Shown: positions 8,936 through 18,244 of the stretch, piece after piece | Numbering within the stretch: the first letter of the stretch is position 1 | Layout of the letters: every line of letters starts with the position of its first letter | Source of the DNA: an uncultured Lachnospiraceae bacterium | GTDB taxonomy: Bacteria; Bacillota; Clostridia; Lachnospirales; Lachnospiraceae | Assembly: GCA_910583605.1 (NCBI GenBank) | Contig: CAJTXN010000001.1 | Span: forward strand, 434,001 to 498,000 | DNA length: 64,000 bases | Direction of reading: 5' to 3' | Notes under the pieces: generated by a model | Database searches by the model: none | Seen by the model: the letters and a program-made list of their open reading frames with translations, nothing else | What the model was told of the DNA's origin: nothing | Program-made: the position numbers and the translations under genes

Positions 8936-9672
8936 AGATTCACCTCATCATCGTCTGGTTCCACAAGAACCACTGAAATGTTATCCTTTCCACCGTTTTC
9001 GTTAGCTGTATCTATCAGTTTCTGAACGATATCAGATAATTCGGTTCCTTCATTGATAATCAACTTAATATCTTCATCTTCAATCATATTGGATAATCCG
9101 TCAGAACACATTAAAATAATATCCCCTCTGGAATATTCCGCCTCAAAGAAATCCGGTACCACATCGGCATCAGCACCGATTGCTCTGGTAATGATGTTTT
9201 TCTTCTCATGTGTGCGGGCATTCTTACGGTCAATCTCTCCCAGATTTATCATCTCTTCCACCAGGGAGTGATCCCGTGTAATCTGCTGAATCTCATTATT
9301 TACCAAATAGAGACGGCTGTCGCCTACATTTGCAATATATATGGAATTTCCAATGATCGTTGCAACTACCAGCGTTGTTCCCATTCCCTCTCTGTCTATG
9401 CTTTCATAAGACTTTTCAATTAACGAAAGGTTGGCTGCTTTAATCCCCTCTTCAATAATTGATATCGGGTTTTCTTCCTTTGAATTTCTGACAGATTCCA
9501 AAAAAGTTTCTACCGTATATCTGGAAGCAAAATCTCCCGCCTTATGTCCACCCATTCCATCTGCCACAATGAAAAGGTTAGGTAAACTCCCTACCGACTG
9601 CATAGAACAAAAAACATAATCCTGATTTGTATTTCGTTTAGCACCTATATCTGTTTTTGCACATGCTTTCAA
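8929..9672 (-). CDS. prpC: PP2C-type Ser/Thr protein phosphatase
   Basis: This 247-residue soluble metal-dependent phosphatase reverses phosphorylation by the neighbouring PASTA kinase. Metal-binding signatures VADGMGGHKAG near the N-terminus, GDSRLYLV in the middle and CSDGLSN and DNISVVLVE near the C-terminus are all present. It overlaps rlmN upstream by four bases and the kinase downstream by seven, so the three genes are probably translated in a coupled manner. Length is typical of the family and nothing is missing. Confidence 0.95.
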   Translation of the reverse strand: MKACAKTDIGAKRNTNQDYVFCSMQSVGSLPNLFIVADGMGGHKAGDFASRYTVETFLESVRNSKEENPISIIEEGIKAANLSLIEKSYESIDREGMGTTLVVATIIGNSIYIANVGDSRLYLVNNEIQQITRDHSLVEEMINLGEIDRKNARTHEKKNIITRAIGADADVVPDFFEAEYSRGDIILMCSDGLSNMIEDEDIKLIINEGTELSDIVQKLIDTANENGGKDNISVVLVEPDDDEVNLC

Positions 9673-10718
9673 GATAGTACCTCCTTTTCTGCCTCTTTTT
9701 CAAGATAACTTTTTCTCAACTGACCGCAGGCACCCTGTATGTCTGAACCCATTTCCCTTCTTATAGTAACATTAATTCCGTTTTTTTCAAGATAATTTTT
9801 AAATTTGATGATATTCCGCCGTTCGGATTTCCGGTAATCCCGTTCTTTGATGGGATTCACAGGAATAAGATTCACATGGCAATTTCTTCCTTTCAGAAGC
9901 ACTGCCAGCTTTGCGGCTTCTTCCTGTGTGTCATTCACTCCCGCTACCAGACTGTATTCAAAAGAAATTCTTCTTCCCGTCTTTTCAAAAAAGTAACCAC
10001 ATGCCTCCAGTATCTGGGTAATGGTATACCGTTTCGCAATGGGCATAAGTTCTCTTCTGGTCTCGTCATCAGCAGCATGAAGGGACAATGCCAATGTAAT
10101 CTGAAGGTTCGCATCTGCCAGCCGGCATATATTTTCCACAAGCCCGCATGTTGATATTGTAATATTTCTTTGACTAATATGCAAGCCATTTTCGTCAGAT
10201 ATTCGTTTTACAAAGGAAATAACGTTGTCAAAATTATCCAGAGGCTCCCCACTGCCCATTAATACAATGTTGGAAACCCGCTCTCCCGAAAGTCTCTGAA
10301 TCAGGTATATTTCCTCCAGCATTTCGGAAACTTCCAGATTTCTCACCAGTCCGTCCAGGGTGGAAGCGCAGAACCGGCAGCCCATACGGCAGCCCACCTG
10401 AGTAGAAATACAGACGGAATTGCCATGCTTATATTTCATCAGTACACTTTCAATTACATTTCCGTCCTTCAAACGAAATAAATATTTGCTAGTATCATCC
10501 AGTTGGGATGTCAGCACTTTTACCACCTCAAAGGGTTCTGTTTCAAAATCGTTTTTCAGTTTTTCCCGAAGTCCGGCAGGAATATTTGTCATTTCATCGA
10601 TATCCGTTACCAGTTTCTGATGCAGCCATGAATAAATCTGTGCTGCCCGAAAACTTTTTTCTCCGCCGGAAACCAGATATGATTTTAATTCCTCCATACT
10701 TAATTCTCTAATATCCAT
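9669..10718 (-). CDS. rlmN: Dual-specificity 23S rRNA A2503 / tRNA A37 methyltransferase RlmN
   Basis: This radical-SAM enzyme of 349 residues from the chosen start forms 2-methyladenosine. The [4Fe-4S] cluster motif is CRMGCRFC (CxxxCxxC) and the SAM-binding GSGEPLDN follows. The C-terminal catalytic cysteine lies in GACGQL. An upstream ATG at 10766 would add 16 residues (MDFLFPDSEK...) that lie entirely inside rsmB, whereas the ATG at 10718 begins MDIRELSMEELKSYL, the usual N-terminus, so I use that. It overlaps the end of rsmB by 11 bases and prpC by four, within the same operon. Confidence 0.95.
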   Translation of the reverse strand: MDIRELSMEELKSYLVSGGEKSFRAAQIYSWLHQKLVTDIDEMTNIPAGLREKLKNDFETEPFEVVKVLTSQLDDTSKYLFRLKDGNVIESVLMKYKHGNSVCISTQVGCRMGCRFCASTLDGLVRNLEVSEMLEEIYLIQRLSGERVSNIVLMGSGEPLDNFDNVISFVKRISDENGLHISQRNITISTCGLVENICRLADANLQITLALSLHAADDETRRELMPIAKRYTITQILEACGYFFEKTGRRISFEYSLVAGVNDTQEEAAKLAVLLKGRNCHVNLIPVNPIKERDYRKSERRNIIKFKNYLEKNGINVTIRREMGSDIQGACGQLRKSYLEKEAEKEVLS

Positions 10719-12141
10719 TGTCTTGCACCTTTTTCGTTTTTCTGAATCTGGAAATAAAAAATCCATCCGTTTCTTTTGATGGAAAGAGCTGTAAATAACC
10801 GTCGGCCGCCGTCATTCTGTTATTTCCCATACTCAGCAGTTCTTCCGAAAGCACTGGGCGGATATCTTCCGGAACCAGGCCCTGTTCTTCGATAAGCCAT
10901 TGACGGATTCTGGTATTTTCCCCGGGATTCACGGTACAGGTACTAAATAACAATATTCCGCCATTCTTTATATATTTTACAGCATGATTGAGAATATTTT
11001 GTGAAAGTTCTGCAAGTTCCTGCAATTGCTCCGGCCGGAGCCGGTATTTGATATCCGGTTTTGCTGCCAAAACTCCCAGGCCGGAACAGGGTACGTCTGC
11101 CATGACCAGGTCTGCGGATTCCACTGCACTTTCATCAAAATCCAATGCATTCCATACCTGAACCTTTATATTCCGAAACCCTGCCCGTTCCATATTCTCC
11201 CGGATCAGACTGCATTTTTTCTCCGAGATATCTCTGGAAATGACACTTCCGGTACCCTGTAATAAATCTGCCAGATGAAGTGTTTTTCCTCCCGGAGCCG
11301 CACATATATCCATACACACACTTCCGGGCCTGACACCTGCAGTCTGTGCCGCCAGAATGGAACTTACATTCTGAACCTGAATCATTCCCTGCCGGAACAC
11401 GGAAAGAGAGGCCAGCATATCATATCCGCGGATTCGCAGCGCTCCCTGCGCCAAAAGGATTCTCTGCACTTCAACACCTTCCTGCCAAAGCATCTCCTCC
11501 GCCTGTTCCAATCCGATTTTAGAAGTATTCACCCGGACCGTGGTCCAGGTATCTTCCGCTGCCTCCTGTGTTCCCTTTAAAATATTCCGGGTCAATTCTA
11601 TGCCATAAGAATCCAGAAAATGTTTTACCAGCCATTCCGGCATGGAATATGCAGCCGAAAGACCGGAAACCGAAGTTTCAGAGGCACCGTCAGGAATCAC
11701 TGCCAGTTCCGGAGCACGAAGAATATTACGCAGAATTCCGTTCACAAACCCGGACAAATTCTGAAACCCCCGTTTTCTTGTTAATTTAACCGCTTCATTA
11801 CAGACCGCGGATTCCGGCACTCCTGACAGAAATTTTAACTGATACAGGGACATACGCAAAATATTCCGTATCAGCGGTTTCATTTTATCAACCCTGATTT
11901 TGGAATAGCGGTTTAAAATATAATCCAGCGTAACAGTCTTCTCAATGGTTCCCTCTGCCAGTCTGGTTATAAATTTCCGTCTGTTTTTTTCCAGATACTT
12001 GTGATGTTCAAAGGTTTTCCGAAGCAGGATATGACTGAATTCTCCCTGCTCCATCACCCCCATGATGATATCCAGAGCAATTTCCCTGTCCGGCTTCCGG
12101 TTTTCCGTGCCGCTGGTCTGTTTCTTTTCATTTGCTGCCAT
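10708..12141 (-). CDS. rsmB: 16S rRNA m5C967 methyltransferase RsmB
   Basis: This protein of 477 residues has an N-terminal NusB-like RNA-binding domain (about 15-160) and a C-terminal SAM methyltransferase domain. The SAM site is CAAPGGKTLHLADLL. The two catalytic cysteines of the family are seen in ADVPCSGLG and STCTVNPGEN. It overlaps fmt upstream by 14 bases and rlmN downstream, the standard fmt-rsmB-rlmN order of Firmicutes. The N-terminus begins MAANEKKQ and has a moderately basic lead segment. Confidence 0.95.
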   Translation of the reverse strand: MAANEKKQTSGTENRKPDREIALDIIMGVMEQGEFSHILLRKTFEHHKYLEKNRRKFITRLAEGTIEKTVTLDYILNRYSKIRVDKMKPLIRNILRMSLYQLKFLSGVPESAVCNEAVKLTRKRGFQNLSGFVNGILRNILRAPELAVIPDGASETSVSGLSAAYSMPEWLVKHFLDSYGIELTRNILKGTQEAAEDTWTTVRVNTSKIGLEQAEEMLWQEGVEVQRILLAQGALRIRGYDMLASLSVFRQGMIQVQNVSSILAAQTAGVRPGSVCMDICAAPGGKTLHLADLLQGTGSVISRDISEKKCSLIRENMERAGFRNIKVQVWNALDFDESAVESADLVMADVPCSGLGVLAAKPDIKYRLRPEQLQELAELSQNILNHAVKYIKNGGILLFSTCTVNPGENTRIRQWLIEEQGLVPEDIRPVLSEELLSMGNNRMTAADGYLQLFPSKETDGFFISRFRKTKKVQDNGY

Positions 12142-13069
12142 TTAAAACAATTCCTTTTTCCAGTTGATAGCCGCGGAGAAACGTTGCCGTATCCATCCGC
12201 TTCTTGCCTTCTAATTGTAATTCACGAATGAGCAGTGTTCCTGTACCGGTCTTAACATGGATACAGTCTTTGCCGATTTCCACGATTTCACCGCAGATAC
12301 CCTCATATTCTTCATCCAGCACATCCGCTGCCCATAATTTTAATGTTTTTCCCTTTAAAAACGTATAGGCACTGGGCCATGGGTTTAAACCTCTGATCAG
12401 ACGTTCGATACTCTCAGCGCTGTTGCAAAAATCAATGCAGCCCAGTTTCTTATCCAGCATTCCCGCATAATTTGCCTTGGAATCCTCCTGTTTGACCGGA
12501 GTAATCTTCCCTTGTTCCAGGTCTGAAAGTGTCTGTACGATCAATCCCGCTCCTGCCTTTGCCAGTTTGTCAAAAAGACTTCCTCCGGTTTCCTTTTGAT
12601 CCAGAGTAATCTCCGTTGTCTCCAGAATATCTCCGGTATCCAGGCCCGCATCCATCTGCATGGTAGTAACACCGGTCTTTTCTTCCCCATTGATCACTGC
12701 CCACTGAATCGGAGCAGCGCCCCGGTAGGCTGGCAACAGGGATGCATGGATATTGATACAGCCGTAGCGGGGCAGCGTAAGAATTTCTTTTGGCAATATC
12801 TGGCCAAATGCCACCACCACTATAACGTCGGGAGATATTTCCTTTAATATCCGGTAAAATTCTTCATTCTTTTTCACCCGTTCCGGCTGATAGATATTTA
12901 AATGATGATTCAGGGCCGCTTCCTTTACCGGCGGATACTGCATCTCCATTTTTCTGCCCTTCGGTTTATCCGGCTGCGTTACCACTGCCGCAATCTCATG
13001 ACCGGCTTCCAGCAGTGCGTTTAATGCTCCCACGGAGAAATCCGGAGTTCCCATAAATACAATTTTCAC
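12128..13069 (-). CDS. fmt: Methionyl-tRNA formyltransferase
   Basis: This 313-residue enzyme formylates initiator methionyl-tRNA using 10-formyl-THF. The N-terminal formyltransferase domain carries IVFMGTPDFSV, the catalytic loop CINIHASLLPAYRGAAPI and a DTGDIL motif. The C-terminal OB-like tRNA-binding domain runs from about residue 205. It lies 14 bases after def, pairing formylation with deformylation in one transcript. folD and fhs, which supply one-carbon folates, are encoded on the same strand upstream. Confidence 0.97.
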   Translation of the reverse strand: MKIVFMGTPDFSVGALNALLEAGHEIAAVVTQPDKPKGRKMEMQYPPVKEAALNHHLNIYQPERVKKNEEFYRILKEISPDVIVVVAFGQILPKEILTLPRYGCINIHASLLPAYRGAAPIQWAVINGEEKTGVTTMQMDAGLDTGDILETTEITLDQKETGGSLFDKLAKAGAGLIVQTLSDLEQGKITPVKQEDSKANYAGMLDKKLGCIDFCNSAESIERLIRGLNPWPSAYTFLKGKTLKLWAADVLDEEYEGICGEIVEIGKDCIHVKTGTGTLLIRELQLEGKKRMDTATFLRGYQLEKGIVLNGSK

Positions 13070-13083
13070 TGTCTGCTCACTCC

Positions 13084-13560
13084 TTACTCTTCTTCATCCT
13101 GTGCCGCCACGTCTTCCAGCTCGCCTTCCACCAGCTCTACATATAATCTTCCGTCCAGATGATCACATTCATGGCAGATGGCTCTTGCCAGCAGGCCGGT
13201 TCCTTCCAATACAAATTCCTCCATATCCTCATTGACTGCTTTTACTTTGGCATAATCCGGTCTGGTTACGATACCGAATTTACCGGGAACGCTCAAACAG
13301 CCTTCATTTCCCGTCTGCGAACCGGAAGTTTCCAGGATTTCGGGATTGATCAGTACGATTGGACCTTCGCCCACATCTATGGTTACGATTCGTTTTAAAA
13401 TACCGACCTGGGGTGCAGCCAGTCCCACACCGTCCGCCTCGTACATGGTTTCCAGCATATCATTGATCAGTTCATGGATTCGTTCCGTTACCTCTTTCAC
13501 CGGCTTACATTCTTTTTGCAATACCTCGTCGCCAATTGTTCTTATATTTCTAAGTGCCAT
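13084..13560 (-). CDS. def: Peptide deformylase
   Basis: This 158-residue metalloenzyme removes the formyl group from nascent proteins. All three family motifs are present: GVGLAAPQVG (motif 1), EGCLSVPG with the metal-binding cysteine (motif 2) and the HECDHLDG form of HExxH (motif 3). The short acidic C-terminal extension (EDVAAQDEEE) is common in clostridial enzymes. It lies between priA and fmt with short gaps. Length is typical of type I enzymes. Confidence 0.97.
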   Translation of the reverse strand: MALRNIRTIGDEVLQKECKPVKEVTERIHELINDMLETMYEADGVGLAAPQVGILKRIVTIDVGEGPIVLINPEILETSGSQTGNEGCLSVPGKFGIVTRPDYAKVKAVNEDMEEFVLEGTGLLARAICHECDHLDGRLYVELVEGELEDVAAQDEEE

Positions 13561-13580
13561 TGTTCTCCTCTTTTCTATTC

Positions 13581-15815
13581 TTAGTATCCGTTCATCGGAT
13601 TAAAATCAAATTGTACTGACAGACTTCTGTATTTCTCTGCCCGGTTTAAATAAACCTGAAGCCTGTTTTTCACCTGAATCAGCACATCATTTTCCTGATG
13701 TTTCAAGTATATCACATATCGGTATATATCATTCAGTTTTGACAGTCCCGCCTTGGAAGGTCCGATGACCATCAGTCCGTCTATCCTGCTTTTCTCTATT
13801 CTTCCTGCAAAATCCGCAGAAGCCTGTTCCGCCAGCATCTCGTTTTTATCGCTGATCAGAATTGCCGCCATAAAATATACCGGCGGATATGCCATCAGGC
13901 TCCGATAACTGATCTCATTCCGATAAAAGCTTTCATAATCCTGCTGCAGGGCGGCCCGGATACAGGCATCCTCCGGATTATAGGTCTGAAACACCGCTTC
14001 CCCCGGATATTTTCCCCTGCCGGCTCTGCCGGCGGCCTGGGTCAGAAGCTGAAACGTCCGTTCACCGGCCAGAAAATCAGCGGCAAACAGGGATAAATCC
14101 GCCGCCAGAACTCCCACCAGCGTAACATAGGGAAAATCATGCCCTTTTACAATCATCTGTGTTCCTACCAGAATATCGGCGTTTCTTGTGGCAAATGTTT
14201 CTAAAATTTTTTCATGACCGTCCTTCTCTCTGGTGGTATCAAAATCCATCCGCAGTACAGCAGCCTGTGGAAACAACTCTTTCATCCGTGTTTCCACCTG
14301 TTCCGTTCCGATTCCGAATCTTCCCAGATATTTAGAGGCACATTTCGGACAGACTTTCGGCATATCCATGCTGTATCCGCAGTAATGACACACCAGCGTT
14401 TCCTTTCTGCCGTAACTATACTTATGATGGGTCAGGGAAACATCACAATGGGGACATTTGACAGGTGTTCCGCAGGTTCGGCAGGATACAAATCCGGAAT
14501 ATCCTCTGCGGTTAATAAACAGCATAACCTGCTCCTTCTTTTCCAGTCTGTCGGAAATCAGTTCCAGCAGCCTCCGGCTGAACACTTCCCGGTTTCCCTC
14601 CTCCAGCTCCTTCCGCATATCAACTACTTCCGCTTTGGGAAGATACAGATGATTGGCCCGTTTGGTCAGGCGGTGAAGCATGTATTCCCCGCATTCCGCC
14701 CTGTAAAAACTCTGAACAGAAGGAGTTGCAGAGCCCAGCACCACCGTTGCACCGGATAATTCTCCCCGCCGGATTGCGGTTTCCCTTGCATGATATCTGG
14801 GAATCTGTTCACTTTTATAGGCTCCCTCATGTTCTTCATCTATAATAATAAATCCCAGATTCCGAAAAGGAGTAAACAAAGCCGAACGCGGACCGATCAT
14901 TACTTTGATCTCGCCCCTCTTTGCCCGCTCAAACTGGTCATACCGCTCTCCTGCCGATAACCTGGAATTAATAATAGATATCTGATTTCCAAACCGCCGG
15001 TAAAACCGTTTCATTGTCTGATATGTCAATGCAATCTCCGGAATCAGCAGAATCGTTTCCTTTCCGTTCTCTATGGCATTCTGTATCAGTTCCATATATA
15101 CTTCGGTCTTGCCGCTTCCGGTTATGCCAAAAATTAAATGGGTCCTGTCTCTGTGATTCAGGATTTCCTCCACTGCGGTTCTCTGTTCCTGATTCAGAAC
15201 AATATCATACTCCGGCTGCTCTTTCATGTGTACCGGATTCCGGAATACCACATCACTGCGGATATCTATGAGCTGTTTTTCCTGCAGTGCCCTGATCACG
15301 GAACGGGATACTCCCAGTTTCTCCTGAATCACGGACTGCTCCAATACCTCCTGCTCTAACAGTTCTTCCAGCAGTCTGGCCCGGGCCGCCGTATTCTTTT
15401 TTGTCCGGTATTCCGCCAGATAATTTTTCGCAGTTTCCCGGTCTGTATGAAGGGATATATATTGTTTCTGCACTTCTTTCACGGATTTCTTAATGGGAAT
15501 CACTGTTTTCAATGCCTGATTCATGGTGGAACCGTATTGTTCCTTCATCCACCATGCCAGCGCAATCAACTGGGATTCGATCTTTAAACTGCCTTTCCGG
15601 ATGCCATAAATATATTTGATACGCTCCGGTTCAAAATCTGCCTGTTCCGTGATATCAATCACATATCCGCTGATTCTGCGGTTTCCCTTTCCAAAAGGCA
15701 CCTCTACCCGGGAGCCGGCCGTAATTTCTTCCGTCAGTTCTTCGGGAATGCCATACACAAAGGGTTTGTCCAGTTTTTCATGGGAAATATCCACAATTAT
15801 ATTTGCATATTTCAA
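13581..15815 (-). CDS. priA: Primosomal replication restart helicase PriA
   Basis: This superfamily 2 DNA helicase of about 744 residues reloads the replisome at stalled forks. An N-terminal 3'-DNA binding domain is followed by Walker A GITGSGKT, DEEH in the Walker B position, and a zinc-binding region with CRTCGTPVKCPHC and CHYCGY...CPKC pairs. Helicase motifs V and VI (QAAGRAGRG) follow. I place the start at the TTG at 15815: it has a GTGAGG site ahead of it and gives the expected N-terminus (KYANIIVDISHEKLDK). The ATG at 15863 would overlap folD and give an atypical leader. Confidence 0.94.
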   Translation of the reverse strand: MKYANIIVDISHEKLDKPFVYGIPEELTEEITAGSRVEVPFGKGNRRISGYVIDITEQADFEPERIKYIYGIRKGSLKIESQLIALAWWMKEQYGSTMNQALKTVIPIKKSVKEVQKQYISLHTDRETAKNYLAEYRTKKNTAARARLLEELLEQEVLEQSVIQEKLGVSRSVIRALQEKQLIDIRSDVVFRNPVHMKEQPEYDIVLNQEQRTAVEEILNHRDRTHLIFGITGSGKTEVYMELIQNAIENGKETILLIPEIALTYQTMKRFYRRFGNQISIINSRLSAGERYDQFERAKRGEIKVMIGPRSALFTPFRNLGFIIIDEEHEGAYKSEQIPRYHARETAIRRGELSGATVVLGSATPSVQSFYRAECGEYMLHRLTKRANHLYLPKAEVVDMRKELEEGNREVFSRRLLELISDRLEKKEQVMLFINRRGYSGFVSCRTCGTPVKCPHCDVSLTHHKYSYGRKETLVCHYCGYSMDMPKVCPKCASKYLGRFGIGTEQVETRMKELFPQAAVLRMDFDTTREKDGHEKILETFATRNADILVGTQMIVKGHDFPYVTLVGVLAADLSLFAADFLAGERTFQLLTQAAGRAGRGKYPGEAVFQTYNPEDACIRAALQQDYESFYRNEISYRSLMAYPPVYFMAAILISDKNEMLAEQASADFAGRIEKSRIDGLMVIGPSKAGLSKLNDIYRYVIYLKHQENDVLIQVKNRLQVYLNRAEKYRSLSVQFDFNPMNGY

Positions 15816-15834
15816 ACTAAAAACCTCACAGTAA

Positions 15835-16680
15835 TTATTTCTGTATCTCCACCGCATTGACACAGTTTTTCATCAGCATTGCAATGGTCATGGGTCCCAC
15901 GCCTCCCGGAACCGGCGTAATGGCGCTTACATGAGGAAACACATCTTCATAATCCACATCGCCGCAAAGCTTATTATTTTCATCCCTGTGAATACCCACA
16001 TCAATGACAATTGCGCCTTCTTTTACATATTCATGGTTGATAAACAGCGGTTTGCCAACGGCTACGATTAATATATCGGCCCTTTTTGCCACTTCTTTTA
16101 AATTCTTTGTATGGGAATGAGCCACCGTAACCGTTGCATTTTCTCTCAACAGCAGCATGGACATGGGTTTTCCCACAATATTGCTTCGGCCAATGACCAC
16201 ACATTCTTTTCCTTCAATATCCGTTCCGCTTCGTTTTAACAATTCTATAATTCCATACGGCGTACAGGAAATAAAACCTTTCTTTCCAATGGATAACGCT
16301 CCTACGCTCATCGGATGAAATCCGTCCACATCCTTTTTCGCATCGATGGTTTCAATTACCTTGTCTTCATTGATGTGTTTCGGAAGCGGAAGCTGTACCA
16401 GAATACCGTTTACCTTATCATCCCCGTTTAACCTGCGTATCAGGTCCAGTAATTCGTCTTCCGTGGTGTGTTCCTCCAGTTCATAGGAAAGGGAATGAAT
16501 TCCGATATATTCACAGGCTTTCTTTTTATTTCCTACATATACACTGCTAGCTTTATCATTTCCTACCTGAATCACTGCCAGGGTAATCTCTATTCCCTGT
16601 GCCCGGTATGCTGTTACTTTTTCTTTTAACTCATCTTTCAGTTCTTTGGAAATCTGTTTTCCGTCAATAATCTGTGTCAT
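15835..16680 (-). CDS. folD: Bifunctional methylene-THF dehydrogenase / methenyl-THF cyclohydrolase
   Basis: This 281-residue enzyme interconverts 5,10-methylene-THF and 10-formyl-THF with NADP. The active-site lysine lies in SVYVGNKKKACEYIG and the signature ILVQLPLPKHI follows. The nucleotide-binding domain shows VIGRSNIVGKPM, and the C-terminus has the family motif TPVPGGVGPMT. Together with fhs upstream it supplies formyl-THF for fmt and purine synthesis. It ends 19 bases before the priA TTG start. Confidence 0.97.
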   Translation of the reverse strand: MTQIIDGKQISKELKDELKEKVTAYRAQGIEITLAVIQVGNDKASSVYVGNKKKACEYIGIHSLSYELEEHTTEDELLDLIRRLNGDDKVNGILVQLPLPKHINEDKVIETIDAKKDVDGFHPMSVGALSIGKKGFISCTPYGIIELLKRSGTDIEGKECVVIGRSNIVGKPMSMLLLRENATVTVAHSHTKNLKEVAKRADILIVAVGKPLFINHEYVKEGAIVIDVGIHRDENNKLCGDVDYEDVFPHVSAITPVPGGVGPMTIAMLMKNCVNAVEIQK

Positions 16681-16718
16681 ATCCTACCTCACTTCCGCGC
16701 CGTTTCCACGCATATTTT

Positions 16719-18227
16719 CTATTGTTCCGTCCATTGGATTGCTTTTAAAATATCTGCAATGATCACCCGTTCATCAAAAGGATGCCTGATTCCTTCGATT
16801 TCCTGATAATCTTCGTGTCCTTTACCCAACAACAGTATAATATCACCGTCTTCGGCATGGGTAATACTGTATTTTATCGCTTCCTTCCGGTCCGGTATTA
16901 CCACATAACTTCCATCAGTTTTATTGATTCCCGCTTTAATATCTTCAATGATATCCATTACATTTTCAAATCTGGAATTATCTGCCGTGATAATCGATAA
17001 ATCCGCATAGGTTCCCGATATTTCTCCCATTTCATACCGCCGCAGCTTCGAACGGTTTCCGCCACAGCCAAAGAGACTGACGATTCGGTTGGGCCGGTAT
17101 TCCTTCATGGTAGTGAGAATACTTTCCATACTCATGGCATTATGGGCATAATCAATCAATAATGTAAACCGGTCCGATATCTTTACGGATTCCACTCTGC
17201 CTCTTACAAAGGTATGTGTCAGTGCATCCCGGATGTATTTATAATCCGCTCCCATCAGAGTAGTCACCAGAATGGCAGCCATGGCATTGTAAGCGGAAAA
17301 TCTCCCCGGTGTGCTGACTTCAAAGCGTCCGCTCATAATCCCCCTGGTTTCAAATCCGATTCCGATAAAACCTCCCCGGACAATATAATCAATGTCTCCC
17401 GCACATAAATCCGCCTCCGGCCGGAATCCATAGGTATGGATATCCATATCGGCTCCGGCATTCATCATGACAGGAGCTTCCTTATCATCGATATTGAAGA
17501 TTCCATGCCGGGACTGCCGGAACAGCAGGCTCTTGCAATATACATATTCTGCATAATCCGCATGTTCTCCCTCACCGATATGATCCGGCGACAGATTGGT
17601 AAATATGGAATAATCAAACCGGATTCCGGCCGTCCGGTTCATCTTCAACGCCTGGGAGGAAACCTCCATCACACAGCTGTCACATCCTGCCTTCACCATT
17701 TCCGCCAGATACATCTGGATATCATAGGATTCTGGCGTTGTATTGTGAATTTCAATCCTCCGGTCTTCAATATAGACACCGGTCGTTCCGATAATTCCCG
17801 TTTTATGTCCGCATTCCTCTAAAATGGTCCGGATCATAAATGTCGTTGTGGTTTTTCCTTTGGTTCCGGTTATGGCTATGGTTGTCAGCTTCTTTGCCGG
17901 ATATTCGTATAACGCCTGTGCCATATAAGACAATGTGCTCCTGCTGTCTTTCGTCTGAATTACCGTAATATCTCCATTAGAACGAAGGATTCCGGCCGTT
18001 TCCGTATCCAGTTCTTCTATGTCTTTTTCCACCAGCAGGGTATTACAGCCACCGGCAATGGCATGTTTAATATAGGAATGTCCGTCAGATACGGCTCCTA
18101 TCATACATACAAACGCTGTATCCGGTATCGCTTTTCTTGAATCATAGACCAGGTCCACAATATTTTTGTCAATACTGCCCTGTAAACAGGTATAGTCAAT
18201 CTGTGCCAGCAGTTCGCTGAGTTTCAT
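16719..18227 (-). CDS. murE: UDP-MurNAc-tripeptide synthetase (MurE family)
   Basis: This Mur ligase of 502 residues adds the third amino acid to UDP-MurNAc-L-Ala-D-Glu. The central domain shows ATP-binding TGTKGKTTTTFMIR and the C-terminal domain has GCGGNRSKLRR. The position that selects the amino acid reads DNSR, where the meso-diaminopimelate enzymes usually have DNPR; the arginine that contacts DAP is kept. Adjacent dapF supports diaminopimelate as substrate. I chose the ATG at 18227, which follows AGGAGG by seven bases; an upstream start at 18248 would run into the dapF end. A second murE-like gene elsewhere cannot be excluded. Confidence 0.92.
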   Translation of the reverse strand: MKLSELLAQIDYTCLQGSIDKNIVDLVYDSRKAIPDTAFVCMIGAVSDGHSYIKHAIAGGCNTLLVEKDIEELDTETAGILRSNGDITVIQTKDSRSTLSYMAQALYEYPAKKLTTIAITGTKGKTTTTFMIRTILEECGHKTGIIGTTGVYIEDRRIEIHNTTPESYDIQMYLAEMVKAGCDSCVMEVSSQALKMNRTAGIRFDYSIFTNLSPDHIGEGEHADYAEYVYCKSLLFRQSRHGIFNIDDKEAPVMMNAGADMDIHTYGFRPEADLCAGDIDYIVRGGFIGIGFETRGIMSGRFEVSTPGRFSAYNAMAAILVTTLMGADYKYIRDALTHTFVRGRVESVKISDRFTLLIDYAHNAMSMESILTTMKEYRPNRIVSLFGCGGNRSKLRRYEMGEISGTYADLSIITADNSRFENVMDIIEDIKAGINKTDGSYVVIPDRKEAIKYSITHAEDGDIILLLGKGHEDYQEIEGIRHPFDERVIIADILKAIQWTEQ

Positions 18228-18244
18228 GGCAGCTCCTCCTCTTC

